DNA of 64,000 nt from Terriglobus roseus (GTDB taxonomy: Bacteria; Acidobacteriota; Terriglobia; Terriglobales; Acidobacteriaceae). Positions 56,783 to 64,000 of this stretch are shown one piece after another. Each line of letters starts with the position of its first letter. Positions within the stretch are counted from its first letter, which is position 1. Position numbers and translations under genes: made by a program. The stretch lies in assembly GCF_900102185.1 (NCBI RefSeq), contig NZ_LT629690.1, positions 1,736,001 to 1,800,000 on the forward strand, written 5' to 3'. The notes beneath the pieces are model-generated. The model worked only from the letters and a program-made list of their open reading frames with translations, did no database searches and was not told the DNA's origin.

Positions 56783-57076
56783 CTACTTGAGGATTCCGAG
56801 GACTTCTTCTTCACGCATGATCAGGAAGTCTTCGCCGTCCAGCTTGATTTCAGTGCCGGAGTACTTGCCGAAGAGAACCGTGTCGCCAGCCTTAACGTCC
56901 AGCGGGAAGACCTTGCCTTCATCGTTGCTCTTGCCCTTGCCAACGCTGACGACGGTACCCTGCTGGGGCTTTTCCTTAGCGGAGTCGGGGATGATGATGC
57001 CGCCGCGAAGCGTCTCGCCCTCTTCCAGGCGGCGCACCAGAATGCGGTCATGCAGCGGTGTGAAAGTCGATGCCAT
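56783..57076 (-). CDS. groES: Co-chaperonin GroES (10 kDa)
   Basis: Lid of the GroEL chamber. The 97 residues hold [25 protein letters not shown] (N-terminal strand and mobile loop), [26 protein letters not shown] and [14 protein letters not shown], all typical. The start is set by family alignment ([11 protein letters not shown]) and an AAGGAG 11 bases upstream; the open frame further upstream crosses the CIRCE operator and cannot be coding. It is first in the operon. Confidence 0.98.
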   Translation of the reverse strand: MASTFTPLHDRILVRRLEEGETLRGGIIIPDSAKEKPQQGTVVSVGKGKSNDEGKVFPLDVKAGDTVLFGKYSGTEIKLDGEDFLIMREEEVLGILK

Positions 57077-57114
57077 GGTGTTTCGTTCTCCTTGGGTGGT
57101 GGTCGATGGCAGTG

Positions 57115-57141
57115 TTAGCACTCCATCATTCCGATTGCTAA
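57115..57141 (-). promoter_or_regulatory. CIRCE operator of groESL (HrcA site)
   Basis: TTAGCACTC (57115-57123), nine bases, then GATTGCTAA (57133-57141), matching the CIRCE consensus TTAGCACTC-N9-GAGTGCTAA in 17 of 18 positions. It overlaps the -10 box, so HrcA would block initiation. HrcA itself is not in the window. Confidence 0.9.
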
Positions 57142-57169
57142 TGTACGAACTGGCAGTCACCCGCGTCAA
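57140..57169 (-). promoter_or_regulatory. sigma-70 promoter of groESL
   Basis: On the minus strand, -35 TTGACG (57169-57164) and -10 TACATT (57145-57140) with an 18-bp spacer; the -10 overlaps CIRCE. A further half-site AAGTGCTAA (57168-57176) sits at the -35. Confidence 0.7.
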
Positions 57170-57279
57170 GTGCTAATCGATGAAATGTGAGTGAAAGGCA
57201 CTCACGTCCGAATCTGCGACAGTGGCAGCGTCAGAACACGCCACGGCTACCGCGACAGAATGTACCTCGAAACGATAGA

Positions 57280-57957
57280 ATGCAGGGCATGTTGTCCCGT
57301 CGTGCGCTCCCCGTCGTTGCCACCCTGCTGCTCTCTGCCGCACCGCTGCTTTCCGCTCAAAATGAGCGCCACGGACGTAAGTACAAGGCGCCGCCGGAGA
57401 CCAGTCATCTCGAAATCCTCGTAGTGCGCGACTTCAACGGCAAGGTGATTGAGAACGCTGGCGTCGTCTTCCACCCGACCAAGGACGGCATTGACGAGGG
57501 CAACCTGGAAGTAAAGTCCGGGCCTGACGGCAAGGCCTTCATCGACATCATCCCGACGGGATCGGATGTGCAGGTTCAGGTAATCGCAAATGGCTTTGAG
57601 ACCTATGCAGGGAACCTCAAGCTGGATGCTGCCTCGAAGCAGTTGACCGTCCGTATGAAGCGGCCGTCGTCGCAGGTATCTGCCTACGACGAGAACGAAG
57701 GTAAGGGCAATCTAAAGCGCAATGTCGGTGTGCAGGAGCCAATCCGCACTGGTACGGCACCTACGGCAGCGTCAAAGCCGTTGTCGGCCAGCGAGCCGGT
57801 GATCAAACTGCCTGCGCTGCCCAAGAACAAGCCTGCGGATGGCGATGCTACCATCCAGCCCGGAACAACGGCTGCTCCCGCGTCGAAGCAGCCCACAAAG
57901 ACGGGTAACTCTGCACCGGTTGCAGATGGCACCCCAGCTCCGCCGCAAACCAACTAA
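57280..57957 (+). CDS. Carboxypeptidase-regulatory-like secreted protein
   Basis: Secreted protein of about 225 residues. A signal peptide (SRRALPVVATLLLSAAPLLSAQ) is followed by a single carboxypeptidase-regulatory/Ig-like beta-sandwich (about 45-130: HLEILVVRDFNGKVIENAGVVFHP, GPDGKAFIDIIPTGSDVQVQVIANGFETY). The C-terminal 90 residues are Pro/Ala/Thr/Lys-rich and probably disordered. Start ATG 57280 or 57289 (in the same frame); neither has a good Shine-Dalgarno. The SDR gene begins two bases after its stop. Function unknown, probably envelope or carbohydrate contact. Confidence 0.8.
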   Translation: MQGMLSRRALPVVATLLLSAAPLLSAQNERHGRKYKAPPETSHLEILVVRDFNGKVIENAGVVFHPTKDGIDEGNLEVKSGPDGKAFIDIIPTGSDVQVQVIANGFETYAGNLKLDAASKQLTVRMKRPSSQVSAYDENEGKGNLKRNVGVQEPIRTGTAPTAASKPLSASEPVIKLPALPKNKPADGDATIQPGTTAAPASKQPTKTGNSAPVADGTPAPPQTN

Positions 57958-57959
57958 GC

Positions 57960-58691
57960 ATGACTTCTTCGCACGAGAGCCTCCGTGGGCGCCGCGTCGT
58001 GATTACAGGCGGTGTACGGAGGCTTGGTCGCGCCTTTGCCTTGGCATTGGCGAATGCCGGAGCTGACGTTGTTGTCACCACTCGCCACTCTGACGAAGAA
58101 GCAACAGAACTGCTACAGGCCATAAAGCCACTGGGTGGACGCTACGCAGCGGTGCAGAGCGATGTGACGGTCCCTGAACAAGTGAGCCGTGCCGTGGAAG
58201 AAGCCGCTGGCTTTCTAGGCGGCATCGATTTGCTCATCAACAACGCGGGAATGTTTGAATCAGCAAAGCTGGAAGACCTGACGCCGGAGCAATGGGATCG
58301 AGTCTTTGCAACAAACACGCGTGGGCCGTTCCTAATGGCTCGGGCAGCGCTTCCGCATCTTCGCAGCAGCCAGGGAAGAATCCTCAACATCGGTTCGCTC
58401 GGCGGTATCCGTCCGTGGATCACGCATGGTCACTACTGTTCCAGCAAGGCCGCGCTGCACATGCTGACGCAGACCATGGCGAAGGCCTGGGCTCCTGAAG
58501 TCAGCGTGAATGCGATCGCGCCAGGCATGATTCGGTTTCCTGATGAGCCGGAGCGCATGGCATCGAAGACACCGATGCAGCGTGATGGTTCACCAGCCGA
58601 TGTAGTGAAGGCCGTATTGTTCTTTGCGTCGGCGCCGCAGTTCATCACCGGACAGATACTGGCTGTGGATGGCGGCCTTGGGCTTGCCTGA
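57960..58691 (+). CDS. SDR family oxidoreductase
   Basis: Classical short-chain dehydrogenase/reductase. The cofactor loop reads GGVRRLG near residues 17-23 (the SDR TGxxxGxG variant seen in pteridine reductase-like members), NNAG follows near residue 95, and the catalytic Tyr-Lys pair is in YCSSK. Arg-rich early loops (RGRR, TTRHSDEE) suggest NADP preference. 243 residues is normal. Pteridine or dihydropteridine reductase-like activity is possible, but the substrate is open. Starts two bases after the upstream stop, so it is probably in one transcript with the carboxypeptidase-regulatory gene. Confidence 0.93.
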   Translation: MTSSHESLRGRRVVITGGVRRLGRAFALALANAGADVVVTTRHSDEEATELLQAIKPLGGRYAAVQSDVTVPEQVSRAVEEAAGFLGGIDLLINNAGMFESAKLEDLTPEQWDRVFATNTRGPFLMARAALPHLRSSQGRILNIGSLGGIRPWITHGHYCSSKAALHMLTQTMAKAWAPEVSVNAIAPGMIRFPDEPERMASKTPMQRDGSPADVVKAVLFFASAPQFITGQILAVDGGLGLA

Positions 58692-58726
58692 GCCTCCGCT
58701 TCGATACACTGGAAGCTGAACTGCTC

Positions 58727-59509
58727 ATGTCCTCTGAAATTGTTCTCAAACCCTCTCCGGATGCTATTTCGCTTGCAGAACGACGCGAACAGCTTGCTGC
58801 TGTGCGTACGCAACTTGCGGAGTTGGAGGCGGAGCTTGCGCAGTTTCGCGCGCAGCTGAAGGCTTTTGAAGGCCGTTATCTGCGGCAGGTGGGCGTGCTA
58901 TACGCCGAGCTGGATGAATTGGAAGCACGCATCACGGAACACGAGGCTTCGCTCTATGGATCTGATGCAGCGAAGCAACGTGCAGAAGAGGCGAAGCAGC
59001 GCGCGCAGGAAAGCCACGACGCCGCATTCGGCGAGGCTCGCGAAGCAGAAGAGTTTGATCCACCCACAAGCCTGAAAACACTCTTTCGTGAAGTAGCCAA
59101 GCGCATTCACCCGGACTTTGCACGTGACGATGCGGAGCAGCAGTACTTCACGCTGCTGATGGCGCGTGCGAATCAGGCGTACCGACGCGGCGATACAGAA
59201 ATGCTGCAGCGCATGCTCGACGATCATCTTGAAATTAATGCGGTTGTCGCGGGTGAAACCACTGCTGCGGAGTTGCTGCGTATTTCGCGACAGATGCAAC
59301 ACGCCAAGCGCGACATTGCTTCCTTGGAGATGGAGCGCTACACGCTGCAGGGCAGTGAGATTGCAATGATGTTTCACGATGCGGAGAGGGCTGCGCTTGA
59401 GCATCGCGACCTGTTGACGGAACTTGCCGTCAGCGTGCGCGAACAGATTGCAGAAGCGCAACGTCGCTTTGATTTGATTGATCGGCAGATAAACGTTCAT
59501 GGAAGATAA
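58727..59509 (+). CDS. Coiled-coil protein with J-domain-like HPD motif
   Basis: A 260-residue protein of three parts: a long coiled coil (about 15-105, with QLAAVRTQLAELEAELAQFRAQL), a J-like segment (SLKTLFREVAKRIHPDFARDDAEQQYFTLLMARANQAYRRGD, about 114-155) with HPD at 128-130, and a second coiled coil (about 175-255). The HPD motif is what J-proteins use to stimulate Hsp70 ATPase, and the helix II/III context fits. It thus resembles an unusual DnaK co-chaperone. It overlaps the Sel1-repeat gene by 11 bases. TACACT at 58705-58710 may be its -10. Confidence 0.83.
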   Translation: MSSEIVLKPSPDAISLAERREQLAAVRTQLAELEAELAQFRAQLKAFEGRYLRQVGVLYAELDELEARITEHEASLYGSDAAKQRAEEAKQRAQESHDAAFGEAREAEEFDPPTSLKTLFREVAKRIHPDFARDDAEQQYFTLLMARANQAYRRGDTEMLQRMLDDHLEINAVVAGETTAAELLRISRQMQHAKRDIASLEMERYTLQGSEIAMMFHDAERAALEHRDLLTELAVSVREQIAEAQRRFDLIDRQINVHGR

Positions 59510-60287
59510 TCCGCAATCCGGCCTGCAGCATGTCCCCGCAGGGTCAGGCTTGTCAGTGCATACGGCACGTTCCGGCATGATTGCGCGTGGTCGCCGCGAC
59601 GCCGCCAGTGCAGCGTCAAACCCGCATTACAAGCAGGCACTGGAGCAGTACAACGCAGGCGATTTTGCTGCGGCTGCTGCATCATTCAAGTTGGCTGCAG
59701 ATCAGGGACACGCCGAATCTCAGTACATCCTAAGCACGCTCTACGACGAAGGCGCAGGTGTTGCCAAAGACGATGAACAGGCTTCGTACTGGGAGCGCAA
59801 AGCAGCCGAGCAAGGCCATGCGTATGCGCAGGCCAACGTAAGTTTTCGTTATTACGCTGCGAACGATTTTGCGGAGGCATTCACCTGGTGCCAGCGTGCG
59901 GCGTACAGCAAACTTGCGTGGGCGCAGTACAACCTTGGCCTAATGCATCGCAAAGGTGAAGGCACGGAACAGAGCGACACGCAGGCTGCGTACTGGTACC
60001 GCCTTGCAGCCGCACAGAACTTTGCAGAGGCGCAGCAGAAGCTGGCAGACCTGTATTACTTTGGCCAGGGCGTGCCTCAGAATTATGTGCAAGCCGCGTC
60101 GTGGTATCGCAAAGCCGCCGACCAGGACAATGCAGAAGCGCAGTTTCAGCTAGGCCATCTGTACGCCATTGGCGAAGGCGTAGAGCACGACTACGTGCAA
60201 TCGCGTTACTGGATTCGCAAAGCTGCGCAGCAAGGCCATGAGCAGGCCGTGAAGGAACTGAAACGTCGCCAGTATCGCGACGCATAA
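59499..60287 (+). CDS. Sel1-repeat (TPR-like) protein
   Basis: Contains about six Sel1-like helical repeats (residues about 45-255), with the repeated AxYWxxKAAxQGHAxAQxxLxxxY pattern. The first 40 residues are Gly/Ser/Ala-rich without a clear signal peptide, so the protein is probably cytosolic. Sel1 repeats bind proteins, and the partner may be the overlapping J-like protein, since the two genes share 11 bases and hence one transcript. 262 residues. Confidence 0.88.
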   Translation: MEDNPQSGLQHVPAGSGLSVHTARSGMIARGRRDAASAASNPHYKQALEQYNAGDFAAAAASFKLAADQGHAESQYILSTLYDEGAGVAKDDEQASYWERKAAEQGHAYAQANVSFRYYAANDFAEAFTWCQRAAYSKLAWAQYNLGLMHRKGEGTEQSDTQAAYWYRLAAAQNFAEAQQKLADLYYFGQGVPQNYVQAASWYRKAADQDNAEAQFQLGHLYAIGEGVEHDYVQSRYWIRKAAQQGHEQAVKELKRRQYRDA

Positions 60288-60304
60288 ACGCTTCGTTCGC
60301 GAAA

Positions 60305-60739
60305 TTAACCAGTGATCTGCACCAGCTTTTGAAGCGATGGCGTCTTCGCCATCTGCGCAAGGCTGTATCGATCCAGCGCGCGAAAGAACGCTTCGTACGC
60401 TTCATCCAGTGCGCTCTTTAACAGGCAGTCTTCACGCAATGGGCACGGTTGCGTCCAGCAATCGATGAGTCCACCTTTTGGCTCGGTGATGCGTACGATC
60501 TCGCCAATGCGCAAGGATTCGGGGCGGCGGCCCAACCGTAGGCCACCACCCCGTCCCTTTGCGGTTTCCACCAGCCCTGCCAGGCCGAGCTGATATGCCA
60601 CCTTCACCATGTGCGTGTAGGGAACATGGAATAACTCAGCCGCAGCGCGTACCGTCACCACCGTCTCCAGTGGTTTGTCACGACTGGCCAGATACAGCAG
60701 AAGGCGCAGCGAAAGATCGGAAAATCGAGTCAGTTGCAT
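60305..60739 (-). CDS. Rrf2 family regulator, NsrR-like with three cysteines
   Basis: Iron-sulphur transcription regulator. Winged helix about 1-65 (LTRFSDLSLRLLLYLAS, then HVPYTHMVKVAYQLGLAGLVE), the hinge RGGGLRL, and three cysteines Cys94-x4-Cys99-x5-Cys105, the spacing of NsrR, which senses nitric oxide through its cluster. IscR has a different spacing with a histidine. 144 residues. It lies 33 bases after the globin-like gene on the same strand, consistent with nitric-oxide-linked control of that gene. Confidence 0.92.
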   Translation of the reverse strand: MQLTRFSDLSLRLLLYLASRDKPLETVVTVRAAAELFHVPYTHMVKVAYQLGLAGLVETAKGRGGGLRLGRRPESLRIGEIVRITEPKGGLIDCWTQPCPLREDCLLKSALDEAYEAFFRALDRYSLAQMAKTPSLQKLVQITG

Positions 60740-60772
60740 GGTGCGTGTTCACAGTCTACGGCGCATCATTCG

Positions 60773-61192
60773 TTACGCCAGTGCTGGCTCCTCCGCGTAA
60801 ATCTCTTTCTCTCGCGCGATCATCACATCGGCAAGCTGCTGATATGCGGCCGCCCACGCCTCCAGCACCTCAGGCGTAATGGCGTCGCCCAACACAATCT
60901 TCATAGCCTGCAGGAGATACCGGCCTACGAGCGGATACTGCTCCGGCGTGACGTGCGTCTGCACATGGCGCTGCGCGATCTTCTCCACGGCCGGCCCAAG
61001 ATTCTGCAGCCGATCCAGGTTCGCAACATAGGCAAGAATGGACTGCGCCAGGCGCTTGGACTGCGCACCCGACTGCTGATCATCCATGTTGAACTGCGAC
61101 TTCAACTCCGGATTCTCACCGATCATGTTTGCGTAGAAGACGCGCGTAATCTCCTCACCATGTTTAAGATAATGATTAAGAGGCGAAAGATT
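60773..61192 (-). pseudogene. Globin-like gene with damaged 5' end
   Basis: The frame encodes a globin of the flavohaemoglobin/single-domain type: HGEEITRVFYANMIGENPELKSQFN, HVTPEQYPLVGRYLL with the E/F histidine region, AWAAAYQQLADVMIAREKEIYAEEP. The family's C-terminal end is intact. The N-terminal A helix is shortened to LSPLNHYLKHG, and the frame back to its stop (61205-61207) has no ATG, GTG or TTG; the first ATG (61126) would remove the helix A/B region, including the B-helix tyrosine. Probably a decaying gene, or one that uses a CTG start (61195). It precedes an NsrR-like gene. Confidence 0.65.
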
Positions 61193-61231
61193 CAGTGACC
61201 TGGGTCACGCTGTTCGTTTATCGGAGCGGAG

Positions 61232-62980
61232 TTATTCTGCGACGATTTCTTCTTCGAGTTGCTGCTTCTCAAAGAGCTCTGCGTAATAGCCGCCTTCAGC
61301 AAGCAGTTCTTCGTGCGTGCCAAGCTGGGCGATACGTCCGTTGACCAGCACAGCGATGCGATCAGCGGAACGAGCTGTGGAGACACGATGTGCAATCAGG
61401 ATCGTAGTGCGATCCTGCATCACCTCGCGCAGACCTTTAAGGATCTGCTCTTCCGTGTATGTGTCCACGGAAGCAAGCGCATCATCAAGGATGAGGACGC
61501 GCGGATTGCGCAGGATGGCTCGGGCAATCGATGTCCGCTGCTTCTGACCACCGGAAAGCGTTACACCGCGTTCGCCAACAAGTGTGCCGAAGCCATGCGG
61601 GAACTCAAGAATTTCCGCGGCAATGTGCGCGCGTCGTGCTGCTTCTTCAATCTGTTCATCCGTTGCGTCAGGCACACCAAAGGCGATGTTGTCGCGGATG
61701 GACGTAGAGAACAGGAACGTCTCCTGTGGCACAAAACCAATGGCACGACGCAGCGTCGCAAGCGGCCATTCGCGGATGGGCAAGCCATCAATCAACACTT
61801 CACCTGCGGGCGCATCCAGCAAGCGCGGAATCAGGTTCACAAGCGTCGTTTTACCGCTGCCAGTAGGACCAACAATCGCAAGCGATGATCCTGCTGGAAT
61901 GGTCAGGTTCACACCATCAAGAATCTTCGGACCGCTGCCATAAGCAAACGTAAGATTACGGAACTCAATCTCGCCCTGCGGAACGGCATCAATTGCGACT
62001 GCGTTGCCGCTCTCATCCTGAATCGACGGAACAGCCTTCATCAACTCATCGATGCGCACAACCGAAGCAGTTCCACGCTGGAAGAGGTTGATGACGTAAC
62101 CAAGAGCCAGCATGGGGAAGGTTAACTGCACCATGAAGACCATGTAACTGGTGAATTGACCCGCCGTAACGCGGCCGAGAACCACCTGATGTCCACCGAC
62201 AAGCAGCGTCAGAACGATCGATAGTCCAAGAACAAACTCCAGCGTTGGCCACAACATGGCCATGATGCGTACAAGGAAAAGTGATCGACGGATGTATTCC
62301 TGATTCGCTTCTTCAAACGAACGCACCTCCGCCTCTTCCTGCGCGAAAGCGCGCACCAGTCGCACACCCGAGAAGTTCTCCTGAGCCTTTGCGCTGATCT
62401 CGGAGAACATGGCCTGAATACGCTCAAAACGCTGATGGATTCTGCGTCCCATCAACTGCACCACGACAGACGCAATCGGCAGCGGCAGGAACGCCAGCAA
62501 CGTAAGCCGAGGCGAGATGCGAATCATGAAGGGAAGCGCCGCAGCCGTAAAGACCACAGTGTTTGCCGAGTACATGATCGCCGGTCCAAGCAGTTGGCGA
62601 ACAGCATTCAGATCGTTGGTCGCACGCGCCATGATGTCGCCCGTGCGATGTTCATGAAAGAACGTGATGGATTGCTTTTCCAGCGATGCGAAGAGATCGT
62701 TGCGCAGATCGTATTCAATCTCGCGTGATGCTCCAATCAGGATCCATCGCGTGGCATACAAACAGACAGCGGCGACGCAGGCAATCGCAACCAGCAAGAT
62801 CACATTTCGTGCGACGATGCCTTGCACTCCGTGATGAACCACGTCGTCCACCGCATGGCCAATGAGCAGCGGCATCACGACCTTCGATGCGTTGTAAAAC
62901 AGAACGGCCACCGCTCCACGGACAAGATGTCCGCGATAACGGTTCAGGTAAGGGAACAGTGGCCGCAGTTTATCCAGCAT
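61232..62980 (-). CDS. ABC exporter of the MsbA/MdlB type
   Basis: Half-size ABC exporter, 582 residues: six TM helices (about 20-310) and an ATPase domain with Walker A GPTGSGKTT, Q-loop GFVPQET, signature LSGGQKQR, Walker B RVLILDDALASVD and H-loop AHRVS. Note DDALAS instead of DEATS: the glutamate expected to be the catalytic base is aspartate. This occurs in one half of some heterodimeric exporters, so it may need a partner. Its neighbours are FKBP and lptG, two and one bases apart, which makes a lipid or lipopolysaccharide role plausible but not proven. Confidence 0.9.
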   Translation of the reverse strand: MLDKLRPLFPYLNRYRGHLVRGAVAVLFYNASKVVMPLLIGHAVDDVVHHGVQGIVARNVILLVAIACVAAVCLYATRWILIGASREIEYDLRNDLFASLEKQSITFFHEHRTGDIMARATNDLNAVRQLLGPAIMYSANTVVFTAAALPFMIRISPRLTLLAFLPLPIASVVVQLMGRRIHQRFERIQAMFSEISAKAQENFSGVRLVRAFAQEEAEVRSFEEANQEYIRRSLFLVRIMAMLWPTLEFVLGLSIVLTLLVGGHQVVLGRVTAGQFTSYMVFMVQLTFPMLALGYVINLFQRGTASVVRIDELMKAVPSIQDESGNAVAIDAVPQGEIEFRNLTFAYGSGPKILDGVNLTIPAGSSLAIVGPTGSGKTTLVNLIPRLLDAPAGEVLIDGLPIREWPLATLRRAIGFVPQETFLFSTSIRDNIAFGVPDATDEQIEEAARRAHIAAEILEFPHGFGTLVGERGVTLSGGQKQRTSIARAILRNPRVLILDDALASVDTYTEEQILKGLREVMQDRTTILIAHRVSTARSADRIAVLVNGRIAQLGTHEELLAEGGYYAELFEKQQLEEEIVAE

Positions 62981-62982
62981 CG

Positions 62983-63684
62983 TTACTCGTGGCGCTCCTC
63001 AGGACGTTCGGCAGGCTTTGCAGCAGGTGTTTGGCTTGCCGCGGGTGGAATCGTGGGACCTGCAGCGGGCTCTTCAAAGTGCGTTCCCGTAACAGGCTGT
63101 GGTGTATTGCCCTGGCCCACAAGCTCAATGTCAAAGACAAGGTCAGCCTTCTCAGGAATGACCGGCGGATGGCCTGCAGCGCCGTACGCAAGCTGCCACG
63201 GAATAATCAGGCGACGCTTGCCGCCTACACGCATTCCCTCAAAACCTGTGTCCCATCCGGTGATGACACGCTTCAAACCAATCGGGAAAACGATGGGTTC
63301 ACCGCGATCAACAGAAGAATCGAACTTGGTGCCGTCAGTGGTCCAGCCGGTGTAATGCACGGTGTAGAAGACCACCTTGTCGGGTGGCATGGAGGGGCGA
63401 GCTTCTTCGCCATCACCAACCTTCAGGTCAATGAAACGCATGGAAAACAATTGAGCGGGTGTGCCGGTCGCGGCGGGCATGGTGCCCACGGCGGCGACGC
63501 CTTCGTTAGCTTTAGGATCTGCTGGCATAGGACGTGTCGGTGAAGTCGGTCTCAGTTTCTGTGGAGCCGTGGCGCTTTTCGCAGCCGTTGTTGCAGGCTT
63601 CTTTGTGGTGGTGGTTTGTGCCGCCAGCGTGGTGCTGACGATCAGTGCTGCTGCCAGTGCTCGCATCGTGTTCCTCGAATCCAT
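62983..63684 (-). CDS. FKBP-type peptidyl-prolyl isomerase, secreted
   Basis: Periplasmic FKBP. A signal peptide (MRALAAALIVSTTLAAQ) is followed by a Thr/Ala/Pro-rich linker (about 25-75) and an FKBP domain (about 95-200: VHYTGWTTDGTKFDSSVDRGEPIVFPIG, VITGWDTGFEGMRVGGKRRLIIP, LAYGAAG) with the usual active-site aromatic residues. A proline-rich tail ends it. Start is ATG 63684 or, six codons later, ATG 63666, which gives a cleaner signal peptide. It lies one base after the lptG stop. Confidence 0.93.
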   Translation of the reverse strand: MDSRNTMRALAAALIVSTTLAAQTTTTKKPATTAAKSATAPQKLRPTSPTRPMPADPKANEGVAAVGTMPAATGTPAQLFSMRFIDLKVGDGEEARPSMPPDKVVFYTVHYTGWTTDGTKFDSSVDRGEPIVFPIGLKRVITGWDTGFEGMRVGGKRRLIIPWQLAYGAAGHPPVIPEKADLVFDIELVGQGNTPQPVTGTHFEEPAAGPTIPPAASQTPAAKPAERPEERHE

Positions 63685-63685
63685 T

Positions 63686-64000
63686 CTACGTCTGCGCTTT
63701 CAGCAGCAGGTATCCACCAGCCATGCCAAAGAGCAGGTCCGGCGACCACGCGGCAATCACAGGCGGCAGCGCATTCACGTTGCCCATGGCTTCAAAGATG
63801 GACGCAACCACCTGGTACGCAATCGCCATACCGATGGCTGTTGCAAAACCTGCAAGCGAGCCACGTTTACCCATGGTGAGCGCAAACGGCACAGCAAAGA
63901 TTGCCATAACAAGCGTGATCAGCGGATACGCGAGTTTGCGATTCAACTGAACGCGCAAACGCATCGTGTCGAAACCGCTCTGCTGCAGATCGTTAATGTA
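63686..64000 (-). CDS. LptG/LptF family LPS export permease, C-terminal part
   Basis: The gene enters from the right edge, and only the last 104 codons are in the window: YINDLQQSGFDTMRLRVQLNRKLAYPLITLVMAIFAVPF, then two more TM helices and LPPVIAAWSPDLLFGMAGGYLLLKA. These match the C-terminal TM5-6 region of YjgP/YjgQ permeases. LptFG and LptB extract lipopolysaccharide from the inner membrane. The LAYPL/AAWSPDLLF blocks point to LptG rather than LptF, but the distinction is weak on a fragment. The gene is followed by FKBP with one base between. Confidence 0.85.
   Translation of the reverse strand, partial: YINDLQQSGFDTMRLRVQLNRKLAYPLITLVMAIFAVPFALTMGKRGSLAGFATAIGMAIAYQVVASIFEAMGNVNALPPVIAAWSPDLLFGMAGGYLLLKAQT

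Overview
The window reads as chromosomal DNA of an acidobacterium, most likely family Acidobacteriaceae (Terriglobus/Granulicella/Edaphobacter group). This rests on recognition of gene types rather than a search: GC-rich codon use, a Gram-negative envelope gene set (TolC/OprM proteins, RND pump, LpxB, LptG), several YVTN/YncE beta-propeller proteins, a TonB receptor with an N-terminal carboxypeptidase-regulatory domain, and a cytochrome c maturation system with a cysteine-type CcmE. Most of the window is ordinary core genome; I see no prophage, insertion sequence, CRISPR array, rRNA or tRNA.

Layout. 0-10.4 kb: a TolC-like protein, a DUF255 thioredoxin-domain protein, then a leftward RND efflux operon (adaptor, pump, NodT-type outer membrane factor) divergent from a TetR regulator. 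11-16 kb: a leftward ccm operon (ccmA, ybaK, ccmB, ccmC and a 41-codon ccmD) ending in a beta-propeller lipoprotein, then a four-TM protein and ccmE. 16-25 kb: thiC, a 0.7 kb repeat-bearing intergenic stretch, a serine beta-lactamase-like protein, a YncE/phosphoesterase fusion, rarA and an SpoU methyltransferase. 25-31.5 kb: an L-threonylcarbamoyladenylate synthase, a DUF218 protein, a beta-propeller lipoprotein, an ECF sigma/anti-sigma pair, tlyA and nadK. 31.6-39.8 kb: M61 peptidase, BON protein, PpiD/SurA-like isomerase, malQ, a 60-residue protein and a short NAD-binding protein. 39.9-46.7 kb: a small secreted protein behind a hairpin-rich leader, a degenerate M1 peptidase, lpxB, a YXWV-repeat protein, and a PiT transporter with its DUF47 partner. 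46.7-54.9 kb: an ABC exporter, hemW, threonine aldolase, a cobalamin riboswitch with its TonB receptor, and a VWFA-like protein. 55-64 kb: groES-groEL under a CIRCE operator, an SDR, a J-domain-like/Sel1 pair, an NsrR-like Rrf2 regulator beside an N-terminally damaged globin gene, and the run lptG-FKBP-ABC exporter, which leaves the window at the right edge.

The gene sets fit together as envelope stress, transport and biogenesis (RND pump, PPIases, LpxB/LptG/ABC, BON and YXWV proteins), cytochrome c assembly (ccmABCDE with the Cys variant) and cofactor metabolism (thiC, nadK, hemW, B12 uptake).

The observations I rank highest are: the cysteine-type CcmE with a ybaK gene inside its ccm operon; an M1-family protein that has lost its zinc and catalytic residues; a globin gene without a usable start next to an NsrR-type regulator; a structured leader before an undescribed secreted peptide; a Shine-Dalgarno-masking hairpin before a 60-residue protein; -10 elements placed so that several mRNAs should be leaderless; and three 27-nt repeats between two terminators after thiC. 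None is proven to be a new system.
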